DNA of 64,000 bases, taken from positions 371,197 through 435,196 of the forward strand of contig MNCI01022307.1 of NCBI GenBank assembly GCA_015680685.1, given 5' to 3'. The notes beneath the pieces were generated by a model that was not told the origin of the DNA, did not search any database, and worked only from the letters and a program-made list of their open reading frames with translations. The position numbers and the translations under genes were made by a program. Source of the stretch: Gnetum montanum (Eukaryota > Streptophyta > Gnetopsida > Gnetales > Gnetaceae). Positions 10,254 through 22,136 of this stretch are shown here, piece after piece (position 1 is the first letter of the stretch; each line of letters begins with the position of its first letter).

Positions 10254-11944
10254 AAGAAATTTGGCTACGACTTACAGTGGTGACGTCTGCCAGTGTCGTG
10301 AAATTTTGCGAGCTAAAACGCCGCCACGTCATGCCTACGACTCTTCCTTTGCTGTCCACACCCTTCTGTTATTATTTATTACAGTCCTGGGCAAAGCAAT
10401 AAATTATGGAGTGTTTTTTTAATGTCATTTCTTTTTTCTTTTAAATTCGGGTTTTTAAGACGCCGCTCGTTCGTTATAGATGCCACCAACTGCCGCTCTT
10501 CATTCCTCCTCCGACATGGATGCTGTCGTTATTAATTAATTATTATAAATATTAATATTTAGAGAGTGGCATGATCCAAGATATGAACTTTTTGGAAAGG
10601 GAGGCACTTTCCACACGTGCGCATACGTGCGGTAGGGAATGATCGTTTCAAACGGCTTAATTTAAATAAATGGTTAATAGAATAATAATAATAATAATAA
10701 ATGAGTGTGTGTGTGTTCATTTTTGCACTTTTTGGAATGATTCTTCATCCAGGTGCTACTGGTGGTGGGCACATGCACAACAAAACATTCTAGGGGTCAA
10801 TGATTTTCCTCGTACTTTTCACCGCTAGAATTTCAGGTATAATCGTCAAATGTGTTGGGATATTTTTTTTTTTTTTGTTTTTTTGGGTTTGTTTTATGAA
10901 TATAAAATATGGGGTTGAATTAAAGTAGGCTGGCATGTAAATTTGGTAAGTTGTGGCATTTTTAAATGAAGGTAATGGCCCCATCGTATTTAGGTTTAGT
11001 GGCTCCAACGGCTGAATCTAAGATGGATCAAAGATGCTATAAAATATATTATTGAAGTTGAGAGGACGGCAAAAAATGGTAGGCTCCATATCACTTCCAC
11101 AATTTAATAAATAAGATGTTTTGATTGTATACCATTTTTAAAAAGCAAAATGTATTCCATATAGAGAAAGAGAGAGATTGGAACATTGGGGAATTAGATT
11201 TTGGGTTGAGGTTTCCAACTATTACTTGTGCGAGATTGCAGGCAACCACTTCAATTTTCATATTTCAAGATAGAATTTGGGTAACAAAACTTTGAAATTA
11301 GTTAAGTTTTTAAGAGAATGTGAAGTTATAAGGAAATGCTATTAAAAATTAAAGATTTGATCGTTATCATTGTCATTCTAGCTTTATCTATCCTTAATCC
11401 ATTAAGTAAAAATTAAAGACTCCTACTACAAATGTAAGATCTTTGTCAAAAGGCTATTACATGGGAAGATGAGATGGCTATACAGGAAGCTAAGATTAAG
11501 AGATTTGGGCAAAAGATATTATTTCACGTAAAACCCTAAGATTATTGCATTGGAGGATATGATTGAAGCATATCTAATGGAGTAGCTCAAGAAATTAGTG
11601 AAAAAAAAACTAAGCTCAAGAAATTAGTGAAAAAAAAACTACGCATAGATATTGTTAGACTTCAAGTAAGTCATAATACATAATTATTACTATGACATCC
11701 CATTCCCAAATATCATGGTAGATATCAACTAGCTTAGCTATATATTTATGATCGATATCTATTATTTGGCCAAGAAAACCTTTTATATTTTTCAAATTGA
11801 TTTTCACATTGAAAAACATAAATCAAAACCAATGTACCTTATTTAATGATAATTCACATAAAAGAGTTCATCTCTTCACCCATGTTTATGAATGAAATTA
11901 TTTACTTCTAGGGACGAAGTCCAAGTAACAAAGTAGTTGGCCTC
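10254..11944. other. upstream intergenic DNA with small repeats
   Basis: No gene supported. It holds a TAA microsatellite (about 10681-10700) followed by a GT run (10704-10715), a T tract near 10861-10876, and a 29 bp tandem duplication (two copies of GCTCAAGAAATTAGTG plus an A run and CTA, starting at 11585 and 11614). It ends at the left target-site base of element A. Confidence 0.6.
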
Positions 11945-12818
11945 TGATGAGTGGCAAGGTACCCCTACACTCAACCATACAAATACGAGTGTTCATGCAC
12001 GATTCGATCGAACTCCGCAGACGGACTAGTTGTGATATCTAGATAGTTACTCGTTGATCAGAGTTCACTGTCTTCCCACCTGGACTAGTATTTGCTTTGT
12101 CACATATGGTTTAGTCCAGAGTGAGGTGTATGATGTGGTCCTAAACTAGTGCTACTTCTAGAGGCAATGGAAAATAACTTTTATTAAGCTAAGAGGGAAT
12201 GGGTGAACAGAGTCAAAGCTAGCCTAAGTGCGATGAGCATCTATCCTTAATCATCCGTACACATCTTGGACCTTGTGTACTACCACTAGGATTACCAAGC
12301 ACATGTCCTAGGTACGCTATTGGGATACCAAGTAGTTACCCTTAAATGCTCGTGATTAAGCCGTACTCATTCCGCATGTACTAACAAGGATAGGAAATGA
12401 AGGTAGAGAAATATTAATTGCGAAAGCAATACATGACAATTAAAATTAAGTGAATGCTGCAATGATGAAGTAATCTTGATCTTTATTGTTGGTCATGTGC
12501 GTGTCCAAGTATGTCACACTCAAATAAAGGTTCCATACAATTACAATCATCACACTGTAGGCATGCACTGGGGAAAAAGGGTTGAGAGGAAAAACTGACA
12601 AAAAGATCCTACTCTAATACTAACTAGCTCCCCCTTCTCCTGTGCACCCCCTTGTGTATTTATAAGCTAACATGGGAACCATGATATCGCGTATCTGATA
12701 CCGCGTATCTGATATCGCTTGTCAGGCCATGATATTGTGTACTCGATATCGCGTACTCGATATCAAGGGTCTGATATCGTGGGTCCGATATTGAAGCTTG
12801 AAAAATCATGGTTCATCA
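11945..12818 (-). repeat. element A 3' LTR
   Basis: 874 bp, TGATGA...TCATCA ends. On the minus strand U3 starts at 12818 and carries an array of GATATC/GATATT-centred units (about 12682-12795), then a TTATAAATA box near 12660 and an AATAAAGATCAAGATTA block that serves as a conserved poly(A)-type signal in R. U5 carries the CTTGGTAACCC-type repeats shared by all LTRs of this group. Confidence 0.9.
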
Positions 12819-12828
12819 TACCCCCATG
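12819..12828 (-). promoter_or_regulatory. element A polypurine tract
   Basis: Minus strand CATGGGGGTA abuts the 3' LTR start. The same GGGGGTA or GGGGCTA ending occurs before the 3' LTRs of B, C and E, which supports the LTR border. Confidence 0.8.
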
Positions 12829-13007
12829 ACTAAATGCAAACTCATTCTCGAGTCAATCAAAATGGGAACAAGCCCCATTGATTACAACGTGGATAGGTAT
12901 GGGATTATTGATTGACTAAGAATTTATTCATGCCACAGTGGAGGATTGCATACAACAAAATTGGTACATGAACATAAAATTACAAAAGTACAAAACTTTA
13001 TTGAAAC

Positions 13008-15789
13008 TCATGTAGTTCTAGGTGGCAATGGTTCCTTCATGGGTCGCTTCCCTTTATCTTGTTCTCCAGTTTTTAGAATTTGACAGCTCTGAAGGAGTGG
13101 CTGGAGCTTTTCCTCTTCAAATCAAGGGTCCTATGCCATCCATGCTAATGCTCCAATGTTTGATTGAGTCAGCACCTTCCATGGACATGGTAGTTGTGGC
13201 AACATTTGATTTGCTTTGACATACCAGGCTGCAAATAGCCGTCGTTCCTCCTCGTAGGCTCTAGCTTTGTCCTTGTACTCTTGGTAATCTGTAAGCTATC
13301 AAGCCAAGTCTTCCACAACATCTTTTTGTCCTTGGTAGTTGGTTTTGACCACCTCTAAATTAGAATTTTCCACTTCTAACTTCTGCAGTGTCTTCTTGTG
13401 CTCTGCAAATTTTGTTTCATATTTTGCATAGGTGGTAGCTACCTACTTCTCTAGCTCTGTTCTCGGGCGTCCTGCTATTAACATGGCTAAATTGGCATAT
13501 TGTAGGTTTGCCAATTCCATCTACTCCATAAGATCTTGTATTTGCAAGTCCCAGCTTTTGAGCTCTGCTTGGTGGACGAATGCATAAGTGTCTAGTATGA
13601 CCCACCAATTAGCATGTTGAGCACTGAAGGTGTTAATGTGGGCCTTGGCCATATGGATTTCTTTTTCAATGACTTGCTTATACATCCCCACTTGATCTCT
13701 GAAGTGTTCCTTCAATTTCTCATGTCACTTGGCCTCAATTTGTAATGCACTTATTTCAATTGTCATCTTTTGATGGATTGCGCGTACCTCCTCCATTAAG
13801 AGGGTTCGATTCTCCTTGGCCAAGCGATTCATGTCCTAGTTGACCTTGACTAACTATTCTCATAACTGTTGAAAATTCTCTTCGAGAACATTTTTTTGTT
13901 TCTCCATAGTGATCAACCGAAGATTGTCTACAGCAAGTTGTTTATTCTCTTCTTGCAAGGCCTTGAGTGCTTTGGCATGTGCATATGTCTACACTTATGG
14001 CTTGGAAGCATCCCAATCGGCTTTCTCTTTCTCCTCCACCACTCTTTTATTGTTTGCCAATAATTTAGCAAGTTGCTCCATCCTAAAAGATTCTAGCTGG
14101 TTTGTGAGGATGAATTGAGATGAATCCCATTGTGCAACTTGCAAGGTGATGAGCCTTACTTGAAGTCTTTTCAACTCCACCTCTGCATGCTCAGCCCTGA
14201 CCTCTGCCATGACCAGTTTTCCTTTGGTGGAGATGAGGTCTGATTAAATTGTTGTGACATCTTGTGGGATGTCAAACAAGGACATCATCACTTATCTTAT
14301 CTGTAGCAATCGGTTGAGAACATCCTCATGCTCCACAAGAGTCATCGAGGGGCTGGCCAAAGTTTGAGCATTACATGCTCATATGAAATCTTCTAGTGGC
14401 ACAACAAGGACATTGAAGGACTCTTTTATGTGGTCTATGACCACTTCTGCAGCTCCCATTGCATCTTGGTGTTGCATGACCATGACTGTGGCACCTTCAC
14501 CTGTCTCTAATTATACTTGAAAGGATGTAGCATTTCCCGAGATCTGTTGTGACTAGTGTGTCTCCTCTCCTCTTGTTTGGATGGACACTTCGCCCCGTGC
14601 CCGATCTATGGAAACTGTGGATCATACAACATTGTCGATGACCTAGAAGAGATTGGTATCATCACGACTTCCCCAACTGACTGTCTCCGCGATGGCTCAT
14701 CGATGGTCGATAATCCTGCGGTGGTGGTGACAGTTGGCCTCGTTGGCCTATGCTGGGCCCTACTTCTTGTTGTTGACTAGGCTATGTGCTTGGGAGTTGG
14801 TGAGGCCCTGTAGTTTGAGTTGTAGTGGGCCCCACCATCTATTCTTGTTCCAACTCTAGTGTCTCACCAGCACTTTTCCTTGGAGTTGGTGGTTTCAGCA
14901 ATTCGGTGAATGAAGCATTTTGGGCTCTTTTGGGGACATCATTGGTGTACCTCAGGATTCCAACATGCTAGCATAGCTTCCTGATGAGACAGGGGAAGGG
15001 CAATGCGAATTTCCCTATCTTGCGTTCCTCAAACCGCCTCAAAATCTCCATGAGATACAGATGGGGAAGGTTAGCATTAACTTTGTCCATCAATATCACA
15101 CTTCCTCTGGCCACATACGTTGAGATCCTATTCAGTTATTTTATGGGAAAGATGTGATAAGTGCTAATCTTGAAATAGATCCTCTCTTCCAGGGTCAATT
15201 CTCCATATACCTTGTCTTCCTTGTCGTACATCCTTTTCAACTAATTTTTTTGCACATCGACATTGGAGTGAGTGGACAGGTGAGCAATCTTTGGCCCTAT
15301 ATTTGGAAGATTCAACACTTATGAAATGGCCTTGGTAGAAAAATCCACAGACACACCACCAATATTAACTATGGTACCTTCTTCTTTATTGTGCCAAAAT
15401 TGGTACATCTCTCCTAAGTACCAGGTGCCACTTTCAGAAAGGATAGGCCATAATAGGGATCCTTTGAGTTGGTCCCTAACTTCCTCAAGAGTGAACTCCA
15501 TGAAAGGTCCAAAGTTCTATTCCACGATAACAGCTACTGATGTGGACCTTTCATGGATCACTTGAGCACATTCTGGGGACAATGTAAGATGTTGTCCTTG
15601 TTCAGGTGCTTCAGTGGCTCCTCTTTCAACTTGTCCCGATTGCATAGTAACAGGAGGTTCTTGATAGATGCTGAATGATTATGCCTTCTATTCTGCATGT
15701 TCCTCAAGAGACGCCTGGCCTCTGCCTCTCCTTGGTCATTTGGATGCACCTTGAGAGGGTTCTCCTTGTTGTCCACGTTTAGGGGCCAT
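13008..15789 (-). pseudogene. element A ORF3: transposon-protein-like domain plus coiled coil, broken
   Basis: About 2.78 kb with many stops. The start ATG at 15789 opens MAPKRGQQGEP, with the equivalent position mutated to ACG in B and MALKQK in C. The N-terminal third has EFTLEEVRDQLKGSLLWPIL and WYLGEMYQFWHNKEEGT, then GVSVDFSTKAIS and a RRFEERKIGKFALPL stretch. This resembles the 'putative plant transposon protein' domain found in Athila-type elements (family match from memory). The C-terminal half is charged and helix-rich (KEIHMAKAHINTFSAQHANW, LEVENSNLEVVKT), coiled-coil-like, ending PPRTT-stop at 13008. I see no signal peptide or membrane segment, so an envelope role is not supported. 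Function unknown; an intact copy would be about 925 residues. Confidence 0.75.
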
Positions 15790-16289
15790 ATGCAATCACA
15801 CAGGGTCATCCATTAGTAAGGTTGCTTACAAAGTTTGATTTATACCTTACTTCTTGCCTTTAATGAATCCGTTTCTTATTTCATGTGATCCAGAGTTAGG
15901 AAATTTTATAAAAATGTCCCCTAAAAATTTTGATATTGGGGCCAATTTGATTAGGTGGTTCCACAAATTAATTCCCCTGGTATGAGTGAAGAGATAAAGT
16001 TGATTTAGCAACGTGTTTAATAGTTTTCACAATATTTTACCCTTTATGATATCCTTTAGGCGATGATGAATTTTGAAAAATTATGCATGACTTGGAGTGT
16101 ACCCTCCCCCATGACTAAGTTGAACACTTTGGGTTCAGATGGGTTCAATCGGAATGGGAATTAGAGCATTAACGAACAAGTTATGGATGGTGGAACAAGA
16201 GGCATGCAAGTTAGCAAGTTCATGGAGAAAATTTGAACAACTCCCCCTACATGAATAGTGTAAAATGATGTTGACATGCATAGGGGCCC

Positions 16290-16383
16290 ATATATATAGG
16301 TTTTTTAGGAACGCAATATTGCATACCCAATAGTGCAAACTCAATATCGTGTCGAACTTGATATCGGGTACCCGATATCACGG
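16290..16383 (-). promoter_or_regulatory. element A internal U3-like block
   Basis: In element orientation: CGATATCGGGTACCCGATATC-type units, CAATATTGCG, then CCTATATATATGGG about 500 bp before the ORF3 start. The same GATATC-centred units form the U3 array of this element's own LTRs, where they also precede a TATA box. It may be an internal promoter for ORF3. Confidence 0.5.
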
Positions 16384-16690
16384 TCTATTGAAAATAGGGT
16401 ACTTAGTAAAATTAATGAATTTCTATATTTCCAAGGCACAAATGAAGGAATTGAGGTTAATTGGAAAGGTGCAGGGTAACATTGAATAGATTGGAAGGCA
16501 CAATAGGTATAATGGGATGGAATTTGACAATGACATTCCTGAATGAAATGAGGAAAAAGGACATGAGATGGTGTATAGGAACATTTGAACTTAGAAGGAT
16601 GATAAAGGAAAGAATAAATTTGGCAATGAAGTACTCAGAGGTTATAAAATGATGTGGTGTGGCGATGTGTAACAAGTACAAATTACAAAA

Positions 16691-16748
16691 GTTATGCAAG
16701 TGGGTCCTCCCCAAAGCAGGTTCCTATCGATAATGCCCTTACGTAACC
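16691..16748 (-). other. conserved stem-loop, element A copy
   Basis: Element-strand arms are GGTTACGTAAG (16748-16738) and CTTGCATAAC (16700-16691), with the GGGGAGGACCCA block beside the second arm. The arms and that block recur in B, C and E at the same place in the spacer. Confidence 0.75.
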
Positions 16749-17749
16749 TCATCTTAAAATGTTCGTAGGCACTAAAAGGGTTAAATGTAATCCACACCCA
16801 TTCCAAAAAACACACACATGTAGATACCACTGTGATGAGGTATGAATTCAATGCTACATAAGACATGGGTCACAAATACATGAACAGCGAGATGAGGTGA
16901 ATTGTAGAAGGGATTGCAGAGATTGGGACATGAGGTAACTAACCTAGGGCACAATGAATCTTGAGTGTAGGACGTGATTAATGTGTCATTAGCCCGTTGC
17001 TCCAAAATCAAGACCAAGTCCATTCTTTTGATCTGTGACATTGCATTGTTTCATCCCATGATGGACACTCATAAGAGTACCATGACAACAAGGCGTACGA
17101 TCACTTGGCATTTTGTTCAAGGGAGGAGTGATTGCTTTGTGGCACTTTGATCTTGATCTTTTTTTTTCGAATGCTTAATTCAGAGAAGCCACCTACCTTT
17201 AGGCATGGGTGCATGTCTTTCCAATGGGACCCCCTAGAATAGCCTTGGTTTTCTTTTATGGAGTGCCTTTATTACTCTTACTCCCATTTTTCATTAGATC
17301 TACAAGGATCTTAGTACAACTAGGCTACATGGTAACTCCTACAAATGTCACCAAAGAGAATCCACAAGTCCCGTTGATGTCACACCCTAGCCATTCTTGC
17401 TTAGTCCATCATTTTTCACTCTGGGCATAATAAGCACAAAATTACTTTAAGTTTTAATGATGTCAAAAATATCATTGGACCCAGAGTAGAACCTCTTATT
17501 AATAGAATGGGTGGGTGGATGTGATGGGCTCGTTGTCTAAGTAATTAGTCACCTAAGACTTAATAGCATAGAATAACACCTCAACCAATGAGTCATATGA
17601 GTGTTTTATTCGTAGATGAGATTACTCATAAAAGATAAAAAGATAAAACAATAAATAAAAAGATGAAACAACCAATAAAAAGATAAAACAAAATATTGAA
17701 AGATGAAAAACTGGAAAACAAAAATTGTAAAATTAAAGAAAAGGAAAAA

Positions 17750-17827
17750 CATTTATTAATTCTATTTGTTAGAATGGGGGATATCCCCCATAACTAAACT
17801 TTTGATCATAACGAGAATTAATAAATG
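17750..17827 (-). other. nested hairpin at the gag/spacer junction, element A
   Basis: Outer arms CATTTATTAATTCT (17750-17763) and AGAATTAATAAATG (17814-17827) are perfect inverted repeats. Inside lies a perfect 18 bp palindrome centred on GGGGGATATCCCCC (17774-17791). The same 80 bp structure occurs in B at 26030-26109. It sits where pol begins in element C. It could be an RNA structure or a very small MITE. Confidence 0.8.
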
Positions 17828-17864
17828 GAAGGGTTGGATCCATGCATTTTGGAAATATTGGAAC

Positions 17865-19804
17865 CTAGTCATATCCAAACCACTGGGTGTCTTTTGATGT
17901 GGTGGTTCGAATGTACCCAAATTGGGATGCACACATTGTATTTAAGTTGTCATAGTGGGGCATGCTAGAAGATGAGTTTAATTGATATGGAGTTAACCCA
18001 CTATGGAACCCTTGACCATAAGATGGTATGCAAGGATCGATATGTCTCCCTACGTGGCTATATTCATTGGGCTGCATAGTTGTTGGAGTGTTGATTGGTG
18101 GCTTAGATAAAGTAACATGAGGCATTAAGTTTGAGGAGAAGGATACATCACAATGTTGAACTTGTGCTATGTTGGAGGATGCAGTGGTCTCGGAACTATG
18201 TTGCCTCTTTCTACGGTCATGTCTAAAGAAGGGACGCCTTCGATGTTGTGGAGGGTTCCCACTGCTATTGACAATAGTAGCATAAGTAACATTCGTGGGT
18301 TGATGCTCTGGTGAAAATCCTTCAGGTACAATTGGTGGTGATGTAGAAGAAGGTGAAGGATAAGAATATTGAGGGTGAGGAGAAGTGTAAGGCACATGAG
18401 GTGGTGATCATGTTGGATAGGATATGGGTTGATAGTACTTAGGAGAATGATAACAATGTGGTGAGATAGAGGATGTTGACCTAATTGGGAAAATAGGATG
18501 TTAAACCTAATAAGTGCTTAGGTTTAGATGATATGAATGGTGTGACTAGCTTGAGGGTGGCCTCCCCCACGATTGGGATTTTTGCCATTGTGATTGAACA
18601 CAATATTTTTGTATGAACTTTCGATGTAACATTCTTCCCCAATGCTCATGTAAATGTGACAAGATTGGGCATTAACCTTTGGGGTGATCATACAGGCAAA
18701 TGTTACATTGATATGTATAATTAGTAGTTGAGTTCTTATTCTCTTCAACCTTCTTTCTGATTGTCTAAGAGTGTTTTGTCCTTCTTCTTGGTTCGTCATG
18801 GTTCTACCTCTAATAGTGTTGGTATATTCTCCACATTTTTCATGCATCCATTCTATCATATTATTAATCTTTGCCTCAATTTCATCTAGTGATTGTAGTA
18901 TTGGCAAAGATGATTCCACCTCCTTGAGGTGAGTATATTTCTCCTCGTCATGATCATGGACCTTTGCTAATTCAAAATTTTGGTCCCATTGAGAGCTTTC
19001 AACATTCTCCCATTTAGCCATTTCTCCTTCTTCTTTTACTACCCACTTGATAAGCTCTTGAAATTGGTGGGTTCATAGCTCGTATAGTTGACCTGGGGCA
19101 TACATCCCTAGGGTTTCCCTTGTTTCATTACATAGCCCATCCATGATGTGATACATTAGCCTTTTCTCAGAGAATCCATGGGTTGGGTAATTATTTAGCA
19201 ATGAATAGTATCTTTCTAAGGCCATGTCCAAGGGTTCATGTTGTCCTTGTTTCCATTCTTGGATTTGTCTCCTCAATTCTGACACTCTTGCGTAGGTTTG
19301 ATATCTTTCATTGAAGAGTTCGACCATTGTCAGCCAACGTCGAATTGATTTTGATCTTAAGGACCTGTACCATACTTTTGCTTGGCCAACGAGTGTCGTA
19401 GGAAAGAGCTTAAGTTTTTTCCACCCATTATCAATGTTTTTCCATGCACAGGCATCATAGAAAGCTTGTAAATGTTGTTGCGAATCTAAATCATAGCCTC
19501 CTAAAAACTTGAGAAAGTTGTTTAAATTGAGCTTGGGTAGATGGCTTTCCTTGCAATGCCTACGGGATATTTGAATAGCCTCTTGTATATGCATTAGGCT
19601 CTTAGTGGCTAGCAAGGATTCATCATCACTAGGTATGTTATGAATTTGTGAGTTGGGATGATGTTTTCTTTGTTTATGTACATAGGAGACCCCTGCATAA
19701 GATTGAGTACTCTAAACTTCGTCTTCATTATCATATAATTCATTGGTTCTCCAATGAATTACCTTACGAGTTGTTGCATTATCATAGTCTTATGAGAGAG
19801 ACAT
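17865..19804 (-). pseudogene. element A gag, broken
   Basis: Starts MSLS-stop-DYDNAT at 19804 (CAA to TAA relative to B). It carries a Ty3-type Gag core: LNLNNFLKFLGGYDLD, then WKKLKLFPTTLVGQAKVWYR, ELRRQIQEWKQGQHEPLDMA and LMYHIMDGLCNETRETLGMY. A zinc knuckle CNICLYDHPKG-stop-C, with spacing C-X2-C-X3-H-X4-C, lies near 18700. A Pro/Gln/Ser-rich tail follows, with HIDPCIPSYGQGFHSGLTPY, ending YD-stop at 17865. Gag would form the particle and package RNA. Several stops and frame changes make it inactive. It is close to B and D gag and distant from C gag. Confidence 0.85.
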
Positions 19805-19917
19805 TGTTGTGAATTTGTGTGTGCCTTATTTGCAATTACTTTCTTTCTAAAGGTATATCGTTAAGGCTTTGTTACAGTGATCTTGAATGATGTAACTAAT
19901 CTAAATAACTAGCACCG

Positions 19918-19935
19918 TCCTCGGCAACGACGCCA
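19918..19935 (-). promoter_or_regulatory. element A primer binding site (tRNA-Asp type)
   Basis: Minus strand TGGCGTCGTTGCCGAGGA, one base inside the 5' LTR. It differs from the Athila-type TGGCGCCGTTGCCGGGGA (complement of the tRNA-Asp 3' end) by two transitions. Confidence 0.85.
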
Positions 19936-19936
19936 A

Positions 19937-20796
19937 TGATGAGTGGCAAGGTACCCCTACACTCAACCATATGAATACGAGCGTTCACGCATGATCCAGT
20001 CGAACTGTGTAGATGGACTAGTTGTGATATCTAGATAGTTACTTATTGATCACAATTCACTGTCTTCCCACCTAGATTAGTATTTACTTTGTCACATATG
20101 GTTTAGTCCAGAGTGAGGTGTATGATGTGGTCCTAAACTAGTGCTACTCCTAGAGGCAATGGAAAATAACTTTAATTAAGCTAAGAGGGAATGGGTGAAG
20201 AGAGTCTAAGCTAGCCTAAGTGTGATGAGCATCTATCCTTAATCATCTGTATGCATCTTGGACCTTGTGTACTACCACTGGGATTACCAAGTACATGTCC
20301 TAGGTATGTTATTGAGATACCAAGTAGTCACACTTAAATGCTCATGATTAAGTCGTACTCATTCTACGTTTACTAACAGGGATAAGAAATGAGGGTAGAG
20401 AAATATTAATTATGAAAGCAATAAATGATAATTAAAATTAAGTGAATGTAGCAATGATGAAGCAATCTCGATCTTTATTGTCGGTGATGTGCGTGTCCAA
20501 GTATGTCACACTAGAATAAAGGTTCTATACAATTACAATCATCACACTATGGGCATACATTGGGGAAAAAGGGTTGAGAGGAAAAACTGATAAAAAGATC
20601 CTACTCTAATACTAACTGACTCCCCCTTCTCCCATGTGCCCCCTTGTGTACTTATAGGCTAACACGGGAACCATGATATTGCATATTTGATATTGCTTGT
20701 CAGGCCACGATATCGCATACCTGATATCATGTACCCAATATCGAGGGTCTAATATCATGGGTTTGATATCAGAGCTTGACAAATCATGGTTCATCA
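19937..20796 (-). repeat. element A 5' LTR
   Basis: 860 bp, partner of 11945-12818. The GATATC-type array lies at about 20670-20775 and has fewer units than the 3' LTR. Ends TGATGA/TCATCA. The AATAAAGAT poly(A)-type block and CTTGGTATCTC/TTGGTAATCCC units are preserved. Confidence 0.9.
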
Positions 20797-21142
20797 GCAT
20801 CTCAACAAAACTCTCAGCCAAAATAACAATTCTTGTGAAAATGTTTATCTTATATGCAACATTATGATAATAATTATTTATTTACCATGATAACGTCCAA
20901 CTAACTAATAGGTCGCTTTTTCCCAATAAAGCTCCTCCTTAGCTATTATGACAAGAGAAAAACCTTGTAACAAGGAGAAGTCCCTCTCACTATTATGATG
21001 ATAAAATTATTTTCCCATGACCAAGGAGGACTCTTTTGGACAAGGCTAGTAATTGGCCTCTCATCCAAAAACATACATAACATTCAACATTATGTGTAAA
21101 AAAATAACAAAGAAAATGTAGGAGGAAAATGAAAAGAATCAC
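20797..21142. other. flank of element A, no recognisable feature
   Basis: Begins with the GCATC target-site copy. AT-rich, no gene seen; leads into a tandem repeat. Confidence 0.4.
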
Positions 21143-22077
21143 TTTATTAATGTGAGTAGTGTATCTAGTTCATGCTCTGAGGGTTCCTTAGGGTTATCTT
21201 CCTTGAACATCTATCCCTTAGAAACAATCCAATACTACCATCATAGTTAGACCTATAACTAGCTAGAAGGAATGGCTAGTCACCTTCCTATCTCACTTTA
21301 CCTGAGACTTATTACTCATCATTATTGGCTTTACAACTCCATACTAACATCACCTCTAATGCCTACGTATAAATATCTTAGGTCATATCCCCAAAGGTCA
21401 CCTCAAAAATCATGCCCATTATTACAATGCATCTTTTCAAGTCTTAATTACAACTTGCCCTTTTGAGTCTTAATTATAATGATTATAATATTTGTTATGA
21501 AAAGATACCATCCTTGTTATAGAATGACTTCATTTAGGAATGGGTACATAATAATTAGTTTCATAACCATTCGTAAAATCATAACATTCAATCATGAAGC
21601 ATCATAACCTTTATTAATATAGAATAATGTATCTTGGTCATGCTCTAAGGGTTCCTTGGGGTTATCTTGTTTTGACATCTATCCCTTAGAAGCAATCCAT
21701 CATTGTCACCATGGTTAGACCTATAACTAGCTAAGAGGAACGGCCAGTTACCTTTCCATCCTATGTTACCTAGCATCCATTACTCACCACTATTGGCTCC
21801 ATAACTCCATGCTAATATAACCTCTAATGTTCAAGTATAAATACTATATGTTAAACCCCCAAAGGTCACCTCATTAGACATGCTTGTGATTACAACATGT
21901 CCTTTCAGGTCTTAATTACAACTTTCTCTTTCAGGTCTTAATTATAATTATTATAATATTTTTTATGAAGTGACACCATCGTTGTTACAGAACAACTTCA
22001 CTTGGGAATGGAAACATGACAATTAGTTTTATAACCATTCATAAGATCATAAAATTTAATCGTGAAGCATCATAACC
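21143..22077. repeat. 466 bp tandem repeat, two copies
   Basis: Copy 1 (21143-21608) and copy 2 (21609-22077) both begin CTTTATTAAT and include GGGTTCCTTRGGGTTATCTT, ATCTATCCCTTAGAA, TTAGACCTATAACTAGCTA, CCCCAAAGGTCACCTCA and GAAGCATCATAACC. Divergence is about 15-20% by eye. A start of a third copy (CTTCATTAC) stops after a few bases. Each copy also contains an internal doublet of TTCAAGTCTTAATTACAACTT. The parent element was not identified. Confidence 0.8.
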
Positions 22078-22136
22078 TTCATTACAAAATTAGTGGATCT
22101 AATAAAACCACTACCACCCCACCACAAAATATCAGG

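Larger units (their letters stand above)
15790..17749 (-). other. element A gag-ORF3 spacer
   Basis: Noncoding and homologous to the spacers of B (26126-28046), C (39356-41480) and E (51247-53209). It contains the conserved stem-loop (16691-16748), a U3-like block with GATATC-type units and TATA (16290-16383), and the pre-ORF3 motif GTGTGATTGCA just before 15789. Short open frames in it (for example around 16135-17041) are not conserved as protein. Confidence 0.7.
11945..20796 (-). mobile_element. element A: complete pol-less Athila-like LTR retrotransposon
   Basis: 8.85 kb, reading right to left. The order is 5' LTR (19937-20796), tRNA-Asp-type primer site, gag (17865-19804), nested hairpin, spacer with stem-loop and internal U3-like block, ORF3 (13008-15789), polypurine tract, 3' LTR (11945-12818). 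The flanks GCCTC (11940-11944) and GCATC (20797-20801) look like a 5 bp target duplication with one change. No protease, RT, RNase H or integrase sequence is present: gag is followed directly by the ~2.07 kb spacer that lies after pol in element C. The LTRs differ by roughly 9% over the ~235 bp compared by eye, nearly all transitions, so the insertion is old. Stops are frequent in gag and ORF3. Confidence 0.9.
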
